A stretch of DNA of 64,000 bases from Cyanoderma ruficeps (taxonomy: Eukaryota > Chordata > Aves > Passeriformes > Timaliidae). The position numbers and the translations under genes are program-made. How positions within the stretch are numbered: position 1 is the first letter of the stretch; each line of letters opens with the position of its first letter. The notes below the pieces were generated by a model. The model made no database searches. It saw only the letters and a list, made by a program, of their open reading frames with translations, and was not told where the DNA came from. Location of the stretch: the NCBI GenBank assembly GCA_008694505.1, contig VZDJ01000056.1, forward strand, positions 6,265,205 to 6,329,204. The letters are read 5' to 3'. Positions 23,301 to 38,300 of the stretch are shown here, one piece after another.

Positions 23301-26300
23301 AACAATGCCCTAAGAAGGGTTGTTTTCCTGCTGCAAGAGTGTTACAGATTGACAAAAGATCACTGAGGTCCCGTTGATCAACAGGTTTAAGAGCTGCTAA
23401 TGATGCCCCTCTGAGAGGCTGAGCAGGGATAGCTGCGTCTGAGTTTTCCTGAGCCCAGATCCAATTCGAAGATAGGCCAAAAAACCCAACAAGCAACATC
23501 CAACCTTGCACTGAAAAAAGGAAGAAATGTTGTCCCTTGCAATAAAATAAAACTTCCACAAGTTACCCAGATCCATAAACTTCACTTTTTTTCTTTAGCA
23601 TCAACAGAAGAAAGATCAAGCTAATACTACCCTATTTTTATAAGCCTTCAAATTTCATCAGAAGTTAATTTTTTCATTCTCTCTATTTCTCTCCCCAGGC
23701 AACGAAAGTCAGCAGCAAGACAGAAATGTCACATCCTACAAAATCCAGTTCTAAACTTCTATTATTTTCATCCATTTATTGTCTCTGGACCAACACTGAT
23801 GCTTAAACAAAAATTCAAGTGCTCCTTGGTAAACAGCCTTCATGCAGGTTATGCCACTTTACTTTGACAGCCTAAATGAAACAGTAAATTTATGGCATTG
23901 ATCAGGACTCTCACATGTCCCACATCCTGAGCTGGTACAGTCCAGAGCATCCCTAATTTAAAAAATACATGGGATCCCAGTACTTATCCTAAAGTGAGAC
24001 TAACCACATGGTGCAACAATGCAAGCACCTTTCTGGGGACCTGAAGCTGATTGATAAATACTTGATCTCACAAACAGTTTGATACTAGTTATTTCCAAAT
24101 TTATTACTCCCCTTCTACAAAATGCTTAACTTTGGCCTGGAGCCTGATTCTGACATTTATTTCGTGATGCCACGATCAAACAAGTCTGCGTGCAAACCTC
24201 GGTGCACTCAGAGGTTGAGGCATAATTTGCTTAATTTTGTTAATACTTAAATGTAATTCCCAAGATGCTGGAATTAATCATTTCTATGTCTGCCTTTAAT
24301 ATAAATCAAGTTTAGGCAGCTGTGCATTTTCAGATCTAAACCACCCGTTTGCTTTCATGCACATTTGAGTTATGATCTCATTTGCACTGACAGAAAAGAA
24401 AGGTTGAATAATCTAATTTAACCAAGTATCAGAGACTGAAAATTCTTTTGCAAAGAGTCTACTTAGTAACTGCCATCTAATTCATCTCAGGTATTCAACT
24501 TTTATCTGGCACATAGATTTTAAGCATATGTGAGCCACATGCGAAGCATAATTTAATAATCTCAACACCATGTGAGTCTGGGAACTGCTCCACCCAAATA
24601 GAACTGCTACCACCATCAGCCTCATCATTTATTCTGGACCCTGGAGAAACTTTGCATTTCACTAACAGGATTCTTCATGGCTGCAAATGCTGCCTGCTTA
24701 TGGTACCTACCAGTTACAGTACCACAATGAGGTAAGCTTTGACCTTGCCTTCCTCAAAACATTTGGCAAAATCACTGTCTTCACATTCTTCTTTTTCTTG
24801 ACTTCTTTCCCACACCCCCCCCACAAAAAATGCTTCCAAGTACTGGGGGCAGATGGTGGCTCTCTGGAATAACAGCCTCACCTTATCCAAGGCTCTCTGA
24901 GCCAACAGAAAAGCCTCTACCGGTTTTAAGCACCTCTGAGCCAGCCCTGAAGGTGTAGCCAGGTATTGTATAGAACTTTTTTACTAGCCAGCTTCCTAGA
25001 GTCAAGGATCACATGCACTTGGGTATGTCTGTGGTCAACTTGCCTCTGCCTCCAGTTAAATGTGGGAAAAAGTTGCTCTGAAAGGCTGTTTACAGCCTTT
25101 GATTGAGACACAACAGCAAACAGCACCCCTGGATGAACCTGGGAGGACAGCCAGGCATGGAGGAGGGTGTGAAAACAACAAATTGTGAGATTTCTGTAAA
25201 AAAACCACCAAAAAGTTTGCGGCACATTTAATAATAGAGAAACAGCATTTCGAAAAATCAGCTATAGCCATCACTCCAAAACTCTAGCAAACCTTCCCCT
25301 TGTAATTATCTTTATTATCTCCTACACCCACCACAGTCACACCTGCCATTCTACATGGAGAACAAAAACAAAAGGACTTTCCTGAGAGCATTAGGATCAA
25401 AGCACTTAGCACAGATTTAAGGGCTTTATGTTTATTGCATGATTAGTGTTGTTAACATGCCAAGAACTGGAGACTGGCATGCTGCTGATATTTTCAAATA
25501 AATATACTGCCTAGTTTAAATAAATGCAAGGAAAAAAAGTTTAAATAAATACAGCAGAAATATTTCCATATTAACTCTTTCCATAAAGGTCAGAACATGA
25601 TGCTAAACATCTCCTGCAATGCCTTGCTCTGCTCTGCTTGTGTTTTTCTTTCCACAAAAAATTTGTTTTCTGTTTCAGAGTATAGGAGATGATCATTTTG
25701 TTTTATCAAGTGTGTGCAAATTGCTTTAAAATAACTCTTTCTGCATTTCCTGATCTGGTCGCTTGGAAGATGAGTTACATCTTGTTCATTAAGAACTACC
25801 TAAAATAGAAAGGCTGCTTCTTGATGCACACGGCTGGCAGTAAGAAAAAAAACCCCCAGAACATGTTCAAAATCTCTTAAAATTTTGTAAAAAATTTCTG
25901 GTGAATTTCTGGGAATGGGGTCAGTCCAGCACCAAGACAACTCAAGAGTCCTGGGCACAAAAGAACAAATCTTGGCAAGAAGAAAAAGGCAGCACAGAGC
26001 AATCAAGAAGAAATGTAATGACTGCTCCTCATCAACTCTGTGCATTGAAGGGGCAGTTCCACAAAGGGCAGAAAGGCATATCCCAAGCCAGAACCTGGGA
26101 ACACTCTCCCCCAGAAGTGAAAAGTTTCAGAAAATGCTGTCAGACCACTTGTCAGACCCACCGTGCATCAGCCAACGATTTGGGAGGTATTTGAGACAAT
26201 GAATGCAAGCTGTGGTGATCACCACATGAGCTCCCAAAGATAGGTATGCTCCCATAGCTCAGCAAGGGCAGGGCTGGGAAAGATTAGACTAAAAATGGCA

Positions 26301-29300
26301 TTATCAGATTCTGCCAGGAGCAACTTCTTGGAGGAAATTAAAATCAATCCTTGTAGATTTAGACTTCCCCACATTAAGGATTTTATGGAAAGTCAGCAGC
26401 TGTAAGTTAAGCCCTGGTTCATCCTTTCCAACAATCTGAGACAAAATGTGTCGGATGAAATAAAGCAGAAAAGCAACAGAGCCCTCCAATGCTTTGCACC
26501 AGTTTTCCAAGAGGGCTGTGTTCCTGGATGCCTGCAAACTTCTCCAACTACAAGCAAACCCAACAGTGTGCCCTCACAGGTACCTTTCAGCAGCCTATTA
26601 GTCTGTATGACCTTTGTACTTTCACTAACTCTGCTGCTGTCATATACTGAAACCATATCTCGGTGACTTCCGTACCTCTAAAGTCTCTTGAGCACAAAGG
26701 ACATCAACAGCCACATCACCAAGGAAAGCCTGGATCCTTCCTCACCAGCTGAACCTTTACCAGGAATCTTAAAATGCTGGAAGAACCTTCTTGTGCTGTC
26801 CAGCAACAGGGGCTCTGTGGCATTCAAACCAAATTAGCTTCACAAGAGCAAGGTATTTCAGCAGATAATTCCCTTGGCTTCAGCGAGACAGGCTGAAAGC
26901 AAGGCTGCAGCACTTCAGGAGATGTTTAGGAAATATTTATTATTGCTCTGAAGCCCTGTTTCTCCCACTGATGTGTTTTAGCACAGTCTGGTGCCCATCT
27001 GCATTGACATGGTGAGAAATCCATAAAATTGGGTGGGGATACATGCAGGGCAGGAATCACCCAGCTTGGCCTTCCTTTCCTGACAAAGTAAGGAGCCATG
27101 GCTTAAGGCACGTGGCTGCTGAGTGTGTATGGTCATGGTGATTTTAGCTGGTGTATGGCCAGAAAATACATCTGATTCTTGTACATTTAAAAGGGAAGAG
27201 GGGTCTCTACATCCAAGGGAGGGCAAATGGACCAGAGACCTGAACAAAACGCACCAAAGCACTGCACTTTTGCAGTTTTGAAAGAGGCTTTAGAAATGTT
27301 TAATCCAAACTGACTCAGAGAAATGGGGTGGTTGAAAAAACAGGCATGAACATTGGGGATTTTGGAATGTATAGTCTGAATGTGTTTGTGAGCGTTGTCC
27401 AGAGCCCCTGTGGAAGTGTTCTAAGGAGCCCTCTCAGCCCTCTGAGAGCTGGAGGACAGCCCCTAGTCTGAAAAAGAGCAGGCTTTGCCCCAAGGAGTCC
27501 TCATTGCCCCGGGCATGGGCAACAGGGAACTTCCATGCTGGCCTGCCCCCTCAGCAGAGCCCACAGGGTCCCCATCCTCCAGAGGCTCAGGTCTTGGCTT
27601 GGAGCAGAGGCACAGAGCTTCCCAAGTCATTACTGCAAAAGGAAGAAACGAAACAACCCACTAAATCTTCACCTTCCCACCACCAAACTCAGTTGCAGGG
27701 ACTGGTGAGTGGCCTCAGATGATGTGGCCTTACAAAAACTGAAAAAAGGAGGAAAATTTCTCAGAGAAAAGGGTCCAATTTGATGTGTTGCTGCAGGGGA
27801 AGAAAGAGCAGGTGTGTCTGGAGCCCATTGCTCCAGCACAAATTGCCCAGAGGAAAGGATGCTCTTGGGTTCTTTAACTCCTGCAAGATTTAAGGCCCTG
27901 AGTGCCAAAGTCAATACAATAATTTCCCCAAGCTGGGAAACCTCACAAGATATATGGGAAGAAAGAGGTAACTGCAGCAGGAAAAGCCATGCATCTCCTC
28001 TTCTGCAGCATCCACTCAGTAAGCAGCACCTTCTCCCCCTCTTTTCCCTGCCACTGCTCTATGGTCTAGGTCTCTCCAGGGAGGGAGGCACTATATAGCA
28101 TTTCCTCAGATTAAGAGATGTGTGAGCTACAGAGGGATACCAATACAGTGGGATGTGGAAGGTACTGATGAAGCCTATTTTCCATGCTGTGGCACTTTTA
28201 AGAGAGTACCAATTGAAGCAGCAAGGTGCCTCAGCTAACTGACACTTCATATTTTTAGTGAACAGTGGTACTACAATGCCATTTTAGATATTTTGTTCCA
28301 GAATAGGATTTCTCTGTGTTGGATGGAGTAAAACACAAAGTAAATAGCTCTCCATGAAATTTCACAGGTGTGCATCACACTGGGGCATTGTAAGAGCACT
28401 GGGATGCTGCTTGCTCTCCTACTTTATAAAGAGGAATCTTGGCTGGGGATAAATATTGTCAACCTGCACATGGTCTTGGTCTTGGGCATCAGACAGATTT
28501 TCATTCATGCTGCTGGCTCACACACCTCCCCTGTGAGCTAGTAAAATTAAAATATGAATAGAGCTTTAAGTGCCTTTGGAACAGGACTGACTGCACCATT
28601 TTTTCTTAATAAATGCACAAACCAGTCACTGGGAAAGTTAAAAGCATAGTAAATCTATTTGTGCTTAGTGTCCCTCATTGTTACATCCTTGTTTCTAAAT
28701 CCCTAGGATCTGAGCAGCAGCAATGTTTGCAGTGTGGAATATACAGTGTGACTCTGGAAAATGGGCAAAACTGCAGGCAGACTTCCCAAAACCCAGCTCA
28801 GGGATCTGCCTGAAGATACTGCATTTCACAACTCATCCCTGAAAGTTACTATTTCAATGGGTCCCTTGCAGTCTAATGCATTCCTGTGCTCAGAGCCAGT
28901 GCTTTGGGAGACAAATATTCCCAGCAATTGTCCTTTTATTTATTGCTTTATTTCTCCTGTGTGGGGATGTGCAGATAGGCAGCCAGGGATGGGCCACCCC
29001 TAACACAAGGACTGAAGCCAGTCATTACTGAACAGCAGCCTCACCACTTCTTGTTTGAGTTTAGGCCTAGAAAATGACCATTTCATTGAGAAAAAGTGTA
29101 AGAGAGGAGGTGTAAAAAGGCAATCACAGAGGCATGCCAAATGCAGCCTGACAGCCACTGCACTGTGGGAGGGAAGAGACTGCTCTGAGTGGGAAAGTGC
29201 ACTGAGGAACCTGGGGACAAGATGCACTGCCTGGGAGCACAGGGATGAGAAGAGTTTAAAGATACCTGAAAATAACATTTGTGAGTCTACCCTGTGGTCC

Positions 29301-32300
29301 AGTTCCTGTCTGTCCTGGCAGTGGCAACAGGAGAGGTTGTTGAAGGACAGCAGATGAGATTCTCTGCATCTCCTTTCCCTGCTACTTCCCCTGCATTTAG
29401 TCACTGGATCAGGGAGGTCAGAGGGACATTGCTGACCAGTCCTTTTACTTCTCCACCGGACTAAAAGGTCATGAGGGGTGCAAAGACCAATGGCGGCCTG
29501 CAAGGGGGAGAGTGGATTGCAACAGCTGAGCTTTAAGTTGCAGGGAATCAGTCCTGTGAGGAGCTGATCCAGGGATCACTAAGGTGCTGGCTCAGTGCTA
29601 AGCACAGTGCCCCAGGGTGGTCCCTCACCTGCAGGGTGTAGCTGATGGGCTCCCACGGTTGATTTCCTGCTAATGGAGCATCAACACCAGCAAAGAGGAG
29701 ACAGAGAAATTATAACTAAAGTATACCTATATAGTTCTCCTTTAAGAAGCAGAAACAGAAGGAGCAATGAAAGATGGCAATAATAGCGAAAAAAAAATGG
29801 AAAGGAAAACAAAAATTGGAGATTTTAGGGTAAAAAGAGATGAAAAAAAAAAAGATGTTCCTGTACTGGGCAGCTGGGTACCAACAGCTTTGCCCACCTG
29901 GGATTGCCTTGGAGCCACCAGCTGTGGGCACTGAGGTGAGGAGAGAGATGCATGAGCATCCATCACCACTGCCTCAGAAGAGCAACAGGCTGAAACTCCT
30001 CAAACAAAACCCCAACAGCAGTTCAGCAATGCTGCTGTCATAGCAAATTCATTTTCTGCAGAGGAGAAGAAGGGAACAGCAGCATTATATGTACTTGCAA
30101 CCAAATCTGTCCCTGGTTATCACTTCTGCCTTAGCAAGACCTGACATCCTGCCTGCTATGAACATTATCAGAACAACGACACAGAGAATATTGCTGTTGA
30201 GGAGCCTATTTTCAGCCAGCTGCATGGGGAAGGCATTTTGCAAACAACATGTTGGGGCTTTGACAGAATTAAATACAAATAACCCAAAGTTTCCACTGAC
30301 ACCAACTTTCAGATTAAAATTCTGGAGCGCCAGCTGCCTGACACAGATGTTGGCCAGGCAGTTCTTCCACTTCCCACCCAGTTCAGCAAAGGGGCTTGCT
30401 GCTCTACCCCTGTGTGCAGCCAAAGAGCCCTGCAAAGCCATCAAGGCCACCAGCTTCCTGTCAAGGGAAACCAATGCTGTCCTAGCCCAAACCTGAACTC
30501 GCATCCACAATAACAGAATTTGGAACTTAGCCAGTTAATGTTATAATTACCTGGCAGTAAGCTTCTGATTCTTCATTAGAGCAAAAGGCCCTTAAAGACT
30601 CTGATACCAGCACCTCTGCCTACAGGATACCGAGCTGGGAAGTACTGAGAGCTACACAACCACTGCACCAGCAGCTTGAACTTCAGATACCCAAGACTGA
30701 CAAGTACTTCACAAGGCAGACTACTTTTAAAATTGTAATACGTTTTTGGAAAAAACCCAAATAAATCTAAACCTCACCCACCCATTTTCCAGAGTTCAAA
30801 CTCAAATGATCACTGCCTTGTGCAGTGAAGCCCATATGACTCATTCAACTGAACCAGGGTGCTGTGAGATGTAATTGTTTTATCTTATTTGTGACCATTT
30901 CCTAACTCGGAAAGAATGAGAAGCCCACAACAAGTTAATTCAGCATTATTCATAAATTGTATCAGGATACAGTTGGATTTTAAGGCAAACTCAAAATATG
31001 AGAGATTATTGCATGGAGCAAATCTGCTCCAAGACAGGTGCTTTAAGGGAGGTCATGCATATATTTTATATATGTGGTATATATATGGGTATATTTATTA
31101 AAACCAAACCTCAGGTTTTAAGTGAAGTAATGGGTAATTCTCATTGTGAACATCTCCCTCTTTCTGGAGAACATGGCAAGATTTCCTCTCAGGATTCAAG
31201 AGTGTGTATGGAGATCTGCATTCATACCATAAAGCATTCAGAGGAGAAAAAACACTCTCTGTATTCTGGTGACACTCAGTGCATGTTTTCTAAAGCATGG
31301 TTTTAATAAGAAAATCAGGTCTATCACATGGTGTACAATTCTGCAATGGGTAAATACATGTTCTTAAATAAGCAAGGGAATAAAAGTGTCACCTCCTCTT
31401 AGTCCTCTTTGAACATACATTATAATGACAAGACATCTCACCAGTCTCCTGTTGTAAAATTATCATTTACACATACAATCTGTTTATCCATTTAATTATC
31501 TCTTCTAAACTTGGATTTAACCAGCCAAATAAAGATTACTTGTTTACTCTATGAAATCCCATTGGAATTTTGCCCGAGGACTGCGAGTTGGATGCTTCGG
31601 ACTCTCTCTGCTTTAATTTGTATGTATTTTATAGTACTAATTTCACTGAAACTTGAGTAATGCTAAACCAGTCAGATGATTGCAAGAAATTAGTTATCCA
31701 AACTTTGTAATTCATACACTTTTAACTGTGTTCGTTTAATCATTGAGAATGACAGTTTTTGTTGGAGAACAAAGCAAGTAAAAGAAAAGCCAGATAAAAG
31801 ATGGAACATTCCAGAACCATTCCAGAAAATTTATCAAAAGTTACCAAAACTAAGTGTATGATCTGAATTTAGCAAAAGACTCAAGAAATCATTATACAAA
31901 TTCATTTATGATTACATTCTACTTGTCTTTAATTTTCACTGTTCAACATCAACATTAAACATTGTAAAGGTATGCAATATTTATATAAAATTAAATTACA
32001 GTATTGGAAAAATAAATACACTTTTACATAAATACATACTGCTGAGAAGTTTCAGCTAATACTATACTCTTGTTTCAAAAGTGACCAAAAAAATATGGTA
32101 GTGACACTCCATCCCAGCGGATGAAGTATGTACAGCTAAAGAATGATGTTTGCAACCGATGACAGAGCTAAAGCAAGTCCAGGTGATACCACACTAAAGG
32201 AGAAAAATTTGGCCGTTACTACCTACAGTAGTAGCACGAGGTAGACATACACGTGGAGTGTTCTGCTGGAGGGACACGAAGCCCTGGGGACCCCATAGAT

Positions 32301-35300
32301 ACTTCTCAGTCTTCAAACAGCTCTGAGTCCCCTATGTCAGAGCCCAAGGACACCTTGGTAAATGAGACTGGAAAATCAGATCAGTTCCTGGCAATGACGG
32401 GAGCTCAGCCCTGCAGCCCCTTCCCCAGGGCTGTGACCCTGCGCCAGCTGGGAGGAGACTCTGCAGGCAGGACAGGGTGTCCCTGCCCTCCACCTGTCTG
32501 CCACATGTCCCACCTGCTCCCAGGAGAGCAAGGACAACCCACTGAGACTAATACGACAGAGTGGAGCCAAGGGAACTTTTCCTGGGTGAAAAGAAAACAA
32601 TCAGACTAGAGGACTGCACCCCGTGTTTCCAACACTGAGAAGCAGGTGCAGCCCTGGAGCCTGCTCCTGAACAGCCACAAAAAGGCTGAGTGACACCAGA
32701 ACGAAGCACAACTCTGTCCACACCTTTGGCTCTTGCAAATGGTCCAGCACAGGTAAACCAAGGGTTGGCAGCACCTCCCAGCTGGCAAATCCTGCAGAGC
32801 AGCCAGTACACGCATCGCTTCCTCTGCTTACCTCACCTCGCTCATCCTTAACACCAGCCAGGTTGATGGACAAGGGGTACCTTAGCACCTCAAATGAAAT
32901 ATTTCATAGCACTGTCTCTTGTACTGGTGAAGCACCGGATACACACCAGTTCAGCAGTTTTATGGCTATTGCAGAACTCACTGAGGTATGATAAAAATAT
33001 TGAAGAGTGTTACTGAAGGCATCCGTGTTACTGAAAGCACCCACAGAAGGAGAGCAGGTTTTGGCAAGATGACTTTCCAAACTATGACAATTAAGGAAGT
33101 CCAATACATTAAAAAACAGGCCTCTTTTTTCTTTTCCTATAAAGTGCTTTTGAATCAGATTTTTTTTTAAAAAAAAGTCTTCAAATGCTTTTATAATAAA
33201 ATACACAATAAAGGCTGACATCTGTTTGAAGGCCACTCCAAAATGGAGGTTCACTGAACTATGTAGGTCTGTGTGTGGGCAGGTAGGGACATGCACACAC
33301 ATCTATATACACTTATACATGCCTGGGAATTCATGCCATTTAGCACATTCTCCCCACTTATCTTGCTTTTGGCAGAGAACACGCAACTGCTAAACCAGTA
33401 GGTGCCCAGTGCAGTATTACCATTAAAGAGCAGAACAATTTAACTTCAATGGAAATGTACCACTTAAATTCCAGGTTTAAATCCACATGCAAAAACTTAG
33501 TCAGAACCAAGATTCACAATGCACAGCACTTGCACAGTGTAATAAAATGGACAAAGGTGTCTACTTAGCAGAAAGTACCTCTTAAATTAAAGGACTCAAG
33601 CGCCTCTAATGTAAGCCCTTCCTGAACAGGTGTTATTCTGAATATATTGTAAATAATCCTCTGTAAGTGCAGTTTTAAGACATAAAGCATTAGCACCTTG
33701 GTTTGAAGCGAATTAAATATTGTTAGGGGATATCTACAAAACGGTTCACAAAGAGAAATAGTTTATGGTCGTACCGAGCTCCAAGGACCAGCACTCCAGG
33801 CAGCATCTCTAGGACAGTCCTGCACATTGCACTGCTCTCTGTCTGGTGGCTTGTCAAGGATTTCGCAGCTCAGATCTGTAAACCTTTCTCCATTAGGGCG
33901 CTGGCACACCACCAGCCGTGTCCTTGTCCCTCCTCCACATGGCTTTGTGCACTGCAAGTCAGCAGAGGACAGAGCAATCACCGTTGGGAGAGCAAGAATA
34001 CTGCTCACTTGCTGCCCGAAGCACTAGCACCTCCAAAAACCAATGGTAGTTTCTGTTCCTAACTAACCCACTCCAGCCAAATCCCCCTTGTGAGCCTCAG
34101 ATGACCTCCAGCTGCTTCAACTTCTCTCCCCCTAAAGCTGTTTATGCTGCTCCACCATGACATTGCCTGACCTAGTGTGACAGTGGAGGTTTACATCTCC
34201 AGTTGCTCATCTCAGATTAATTTTCAAAAGGGAGCAGTGACTTCATAAAAGAAAAAAGGGCCTTCAGTTAAACTAGGCTTCTCTTAAAAAACAAAAACTC
34301 TTCATTTTTGTAAAAATTACTTCTGCCTGGGAAGAAAGTTTTCCCATGACAAATGGAAACGAAAACCATTCAACCACCCAGCATTTGCTCGGGTTCACTT
34401 ATTTGTCGGAGGCTGCCCTTCAAGTTCCAATCTTTCTAATAAATGTCCCACAATACCCCTCTCCTCTCATTTTTCAGCCACCTGCTAATGAAAGTCTTGC
34501 CCTGGGCAGGGAGATGGTGCACTCACCTCTCCCCAGTTGCCATAGGCCCACTGAGGGCAGGGGCCAGATTCGCACGATCTCTGCTCCATGGGTTTGCTTT
34601 TCTCATCGCAGTTATTTGCAGTGTATCCATTTTCATCCTGGCACACCACGACCCGCCGCTGGAACCCCCCTGCACACGTGCTAGAGCACTGCAAGACACA
34701 ATTGCCCACGGTTTCATTGAGTCCAGGAATAAGTCTGCATTCCCAACTCCTTCCCAGGACCTTGCAATGGGAATGCACCACTAGAAGGTTCGTACAGCTA
34801 ACAGGCATTATTAAACTTCAAAACCCAGCTATTGCTAATAGCAGTGCAACGACTTAGGTACTGACTAAGCAAAGAAAGTAAATGCCAGCCCAGTTTTAAG
34901 GAGCTGAGTAATCCCTGCTGCAGTGTTTGACATCCCATTTGTGCTTAATTCCCTTTAGAGACTTCCCTGATAAAGCATTGCATACTGTATGCAAGGAGAG
35001 GAGCAGGCAAGGAGGCTCTGCTGTGGTTGACAACAACTCTACACAGCTGTAAGTGTCCCAGGAGACAGCCAAGAAACAGAGGCCAGCCTTTGCCTCATGG
35101 AAAATGATGCTGTCAGCTTTCTGCCTAGACTACCTGGGAGATACGAGGTATGAGAGGCTGACAAGTGATGCCTGAGCCCTTCTGCAATACTTGGTTGTGT
35201 GAACAGAGAGCAGACAGTGGGGAGAAAGGTCCCTCTCTCTTTTCCTTTTGTGCTGACTTTAAGAAAAGGCTGGATTAGCTTGAGATAGAAACAAAACCCA

Positions 35301-38300
35301 ACAAAACCCAGGAATAAGAGAATCAGGGCACTCACAGCACCCCAGGGGCCAATCCTCCACTGATTGCCTCCTGGTATATGTGCACGGTTTCGGTTCGGGC
35401 TGCCCCCAGGGTGCGGTTTGAGGCGATGATCCGGATAGAGGAAAGGGGGGATGGGCCTGCCGTAGTCATGGCTGTTTGGATGACAAGGAGACATGGAGCA
35501 GTCTTGCTCGGTGGCAGGGAGGTCGTCTGGGTCACACTCGCTCCTGTCCACCAGCTGGTCACTGTAATTGATGCAGATCACTTGTCGCGTTGCCTTACCT
35601 TGACCACAAGTCACCGAGCACTGTGTTACAGGGGGAAAAGGAGACACAGTCACATTTCCAGTTTTTAAAACCAGCTCTTACTAATAATGCAGAAACAGCA
35701 GAAAACCCAAATAACCTCACTTATAAAAGGGCAAGTGCAACAGATTAATGAAGCACATCTCCAGCAATGAGGTCTCTTGCAAGAGACAGCGTGATGCTTA
35801 CAGAGCTCCATTCCAAGGCTTTCCACTGCCCGCAGGGTGTCACGGTGCACATTTCTGTGGCTGATGGCTTTGGAAGGTGGAAACAAGCTGATTCATCGGC
35901 CACAGAGCCCTGGTCATCCCGGCAGCTGACGTATCTCATCCGGGTTCCCTTCCCACACGTTGCAGAGCACTAGGGAAGAGCAAAGAGCACTCCACTAGGA
36001 AGTTGCCTGACATACATTGCAAGGACTTTGTAATGAAAAGTTGGGCATATGCACTTAAAAGTATCACACTGTCTATATAAAATAATCCTGAAAGTATTAT
36101 GATGTGTGCTTACCGGTGTCCAGGATCCAAATCTCCACTGTGTCCTGTGAGTGCCTGACATGGTTCTCTTGGCTTCGGGACTATTTGGATGGGAAGGACA
36201 TACAGCTACTTCACAGTCCTGTACAGGAAATACATGGGGGAAAAGCAGGAAATAAAGGATTTGCAGATGTTTTGATTAAACTACCTCCTCTTCAATGTAA
36301 TTATGAAGAACACACAACATCTTGAAACTCTGACCTGCACGTGTTGAGCAGGCAGGCTTCCTCCCTGCATCCTCTTGGTGAATCAGCAAAACTCGGTATC
36401 AGTATCCTGGGGCCTTCATATGCAGTACCCTATATGGACTTTTGACTTATTAGGAACTCTACAATAGGGATCCCCATAACCATGTGCCATCTCCATGCAT
36501 TAAAACCAGATGTTTTTGAGGCAAAAGATGAAAGTTCATTAAGGGTTCTGGCATGAAAACACATCTGCAAAACAGCAACTTTATCTCCCTTCAAAGCTCC
36601 CTTCCTTCAGCGTGAGACCTGCAGCCCACACAGTAAAGGTTATGCTGCTGATTGCAGCCCTTTGATTCCCTGCAGCCCACCAGACCACCTATATCCATGT
36701 GCTGATCTCCACCACACACCAAGCAATGTGAGGTTTTGGGGACAGATATGTCATTCTGCTCAGACTTCCTACGGTGCCTCATAGGAGGGCTCAGGTCCTG
36801 CCTGGACCTCCTGGGAGGTCTGGTGCCAGAAAATATCAACATCCCTGACTTTACTCCATTGAGTAGTCCTTGCCAGAAAGGAAATTAATAGTGATTGTCC
36901 CTATGAGGGGGAGAGCAGCTTCTGACAAATGGCAAACCCGATTTCCATTTTGCTGTGATTTCACTTATGCTGGAGGCATGAATGCCAAATGATGGCTGAT
37001 GACAGGTGGGTTTGTTACCCCTTGACTGCAGTGCAACTGGCCTCTATACATGGGAAAAGCAGCTCTTTCCTAAATGTTGTGGCCTTAGTTAAACTCTGTG
37101 AGTTCATGCAAGACTGAAGCTGCACAGGGCATGAGCACTGCAGCTCTCCTAGATGACAGATAGATGGTAATGTCCTGTTTTATTCAGCTCCTCCAGACAC
37201 CTTGGACATATCCTCTGCTTTAAATGGGAATTTACATGTTTGCTTTCAAGTACACAGTATGGAAAGCCTCTTTAGCAAATTTGCAAAGGGTATGCAACAT
37301 TTCTTAATTTATCTGGCTAGGAAGGAGGTGTCTGGAACTGTAGCTGTCACAAACATTACATTGTTACATCCAGCAGACAAGAAAGTACAGTCTCTCACTG
37401 TCATTGTGGTGAGGGGCAACAGCAACAGTCCTACTGCCACATAAGACCAGACTGCAGCCAGGCATTCTTGACTCCATGCAAGCCAAAGGAAGTGTCTGCT
37501 GTGTCAGGACCTGAACCTCGGAGGCCAGTAAATACTGTCTCAACTTTGTAGTCTCTTGTTGTTATCCCATATTCATCCACTGCAGCTTCTTTAGCTCATG
37601 GGCTCTTAAGAGTCCAGCTTTAGTGCTGCATCTGAACACACCCTCACATCCCATTGTATGACTCGAGCACCACGGATATAAACCATAAGCAAAGATAATT
37701 AATCTTCTCCCACAGAGTCCTGATGCCCTCATATGTTGTCTGTTGCCTTTCTGGCAATCTGGTGCTTCAGAGTGTAAGGTGAACCACATGGAGAGGATCT
37801 GGATGGCAACTCCCTGAGCACAGTTTATCTGTCCCATTTCTACCCAAGCAGGGTGCTGTGCTAAATCTGTCCAAGAACCATGAGCAGCCCAAGGTACTGC
37901 TCTGCAGGGCTGGCATTCAGGGCTGTGCTTCAGCAAGATGTCCCCTGAACCTGTAGCCTGGATGCCTGTATACACAGTGGGAAAAGATGTGGACAAGACA
38001 GCAGGATTTACCTGGGTATCTGTAGGCCTGGTTGCAGCGTTACACTCATTATCATCCACCACTGACACGTAGGTGCCCACAACACACTTCACTGCTCTCA
38101 TCTGGTAGCCTTGGCCACAAGTCACAGTGCACTGGGAGAAGACAAATGGGAGAAAAGAGCACTGGGTCTAAGTAGGTGCTTTGGTTAGAAAGTATTAATC
38201 AGCCCAGCCTTTGTTTAGGCACGTAGCAAGAGCAGCAAAAATAAAAGACAGTTTCCCTTCTGGTTTCTCTCCACTTCATGCATTTCAGCTTTAAATTAGG

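Noticed and set aside
29000..30510. Frames of 135-167 codons in the longest intron (both strands)
   Set aside because: No domain, no signal peptide, and overlapping frames on both strands; consistent with chance in an 11.8-kb intron.
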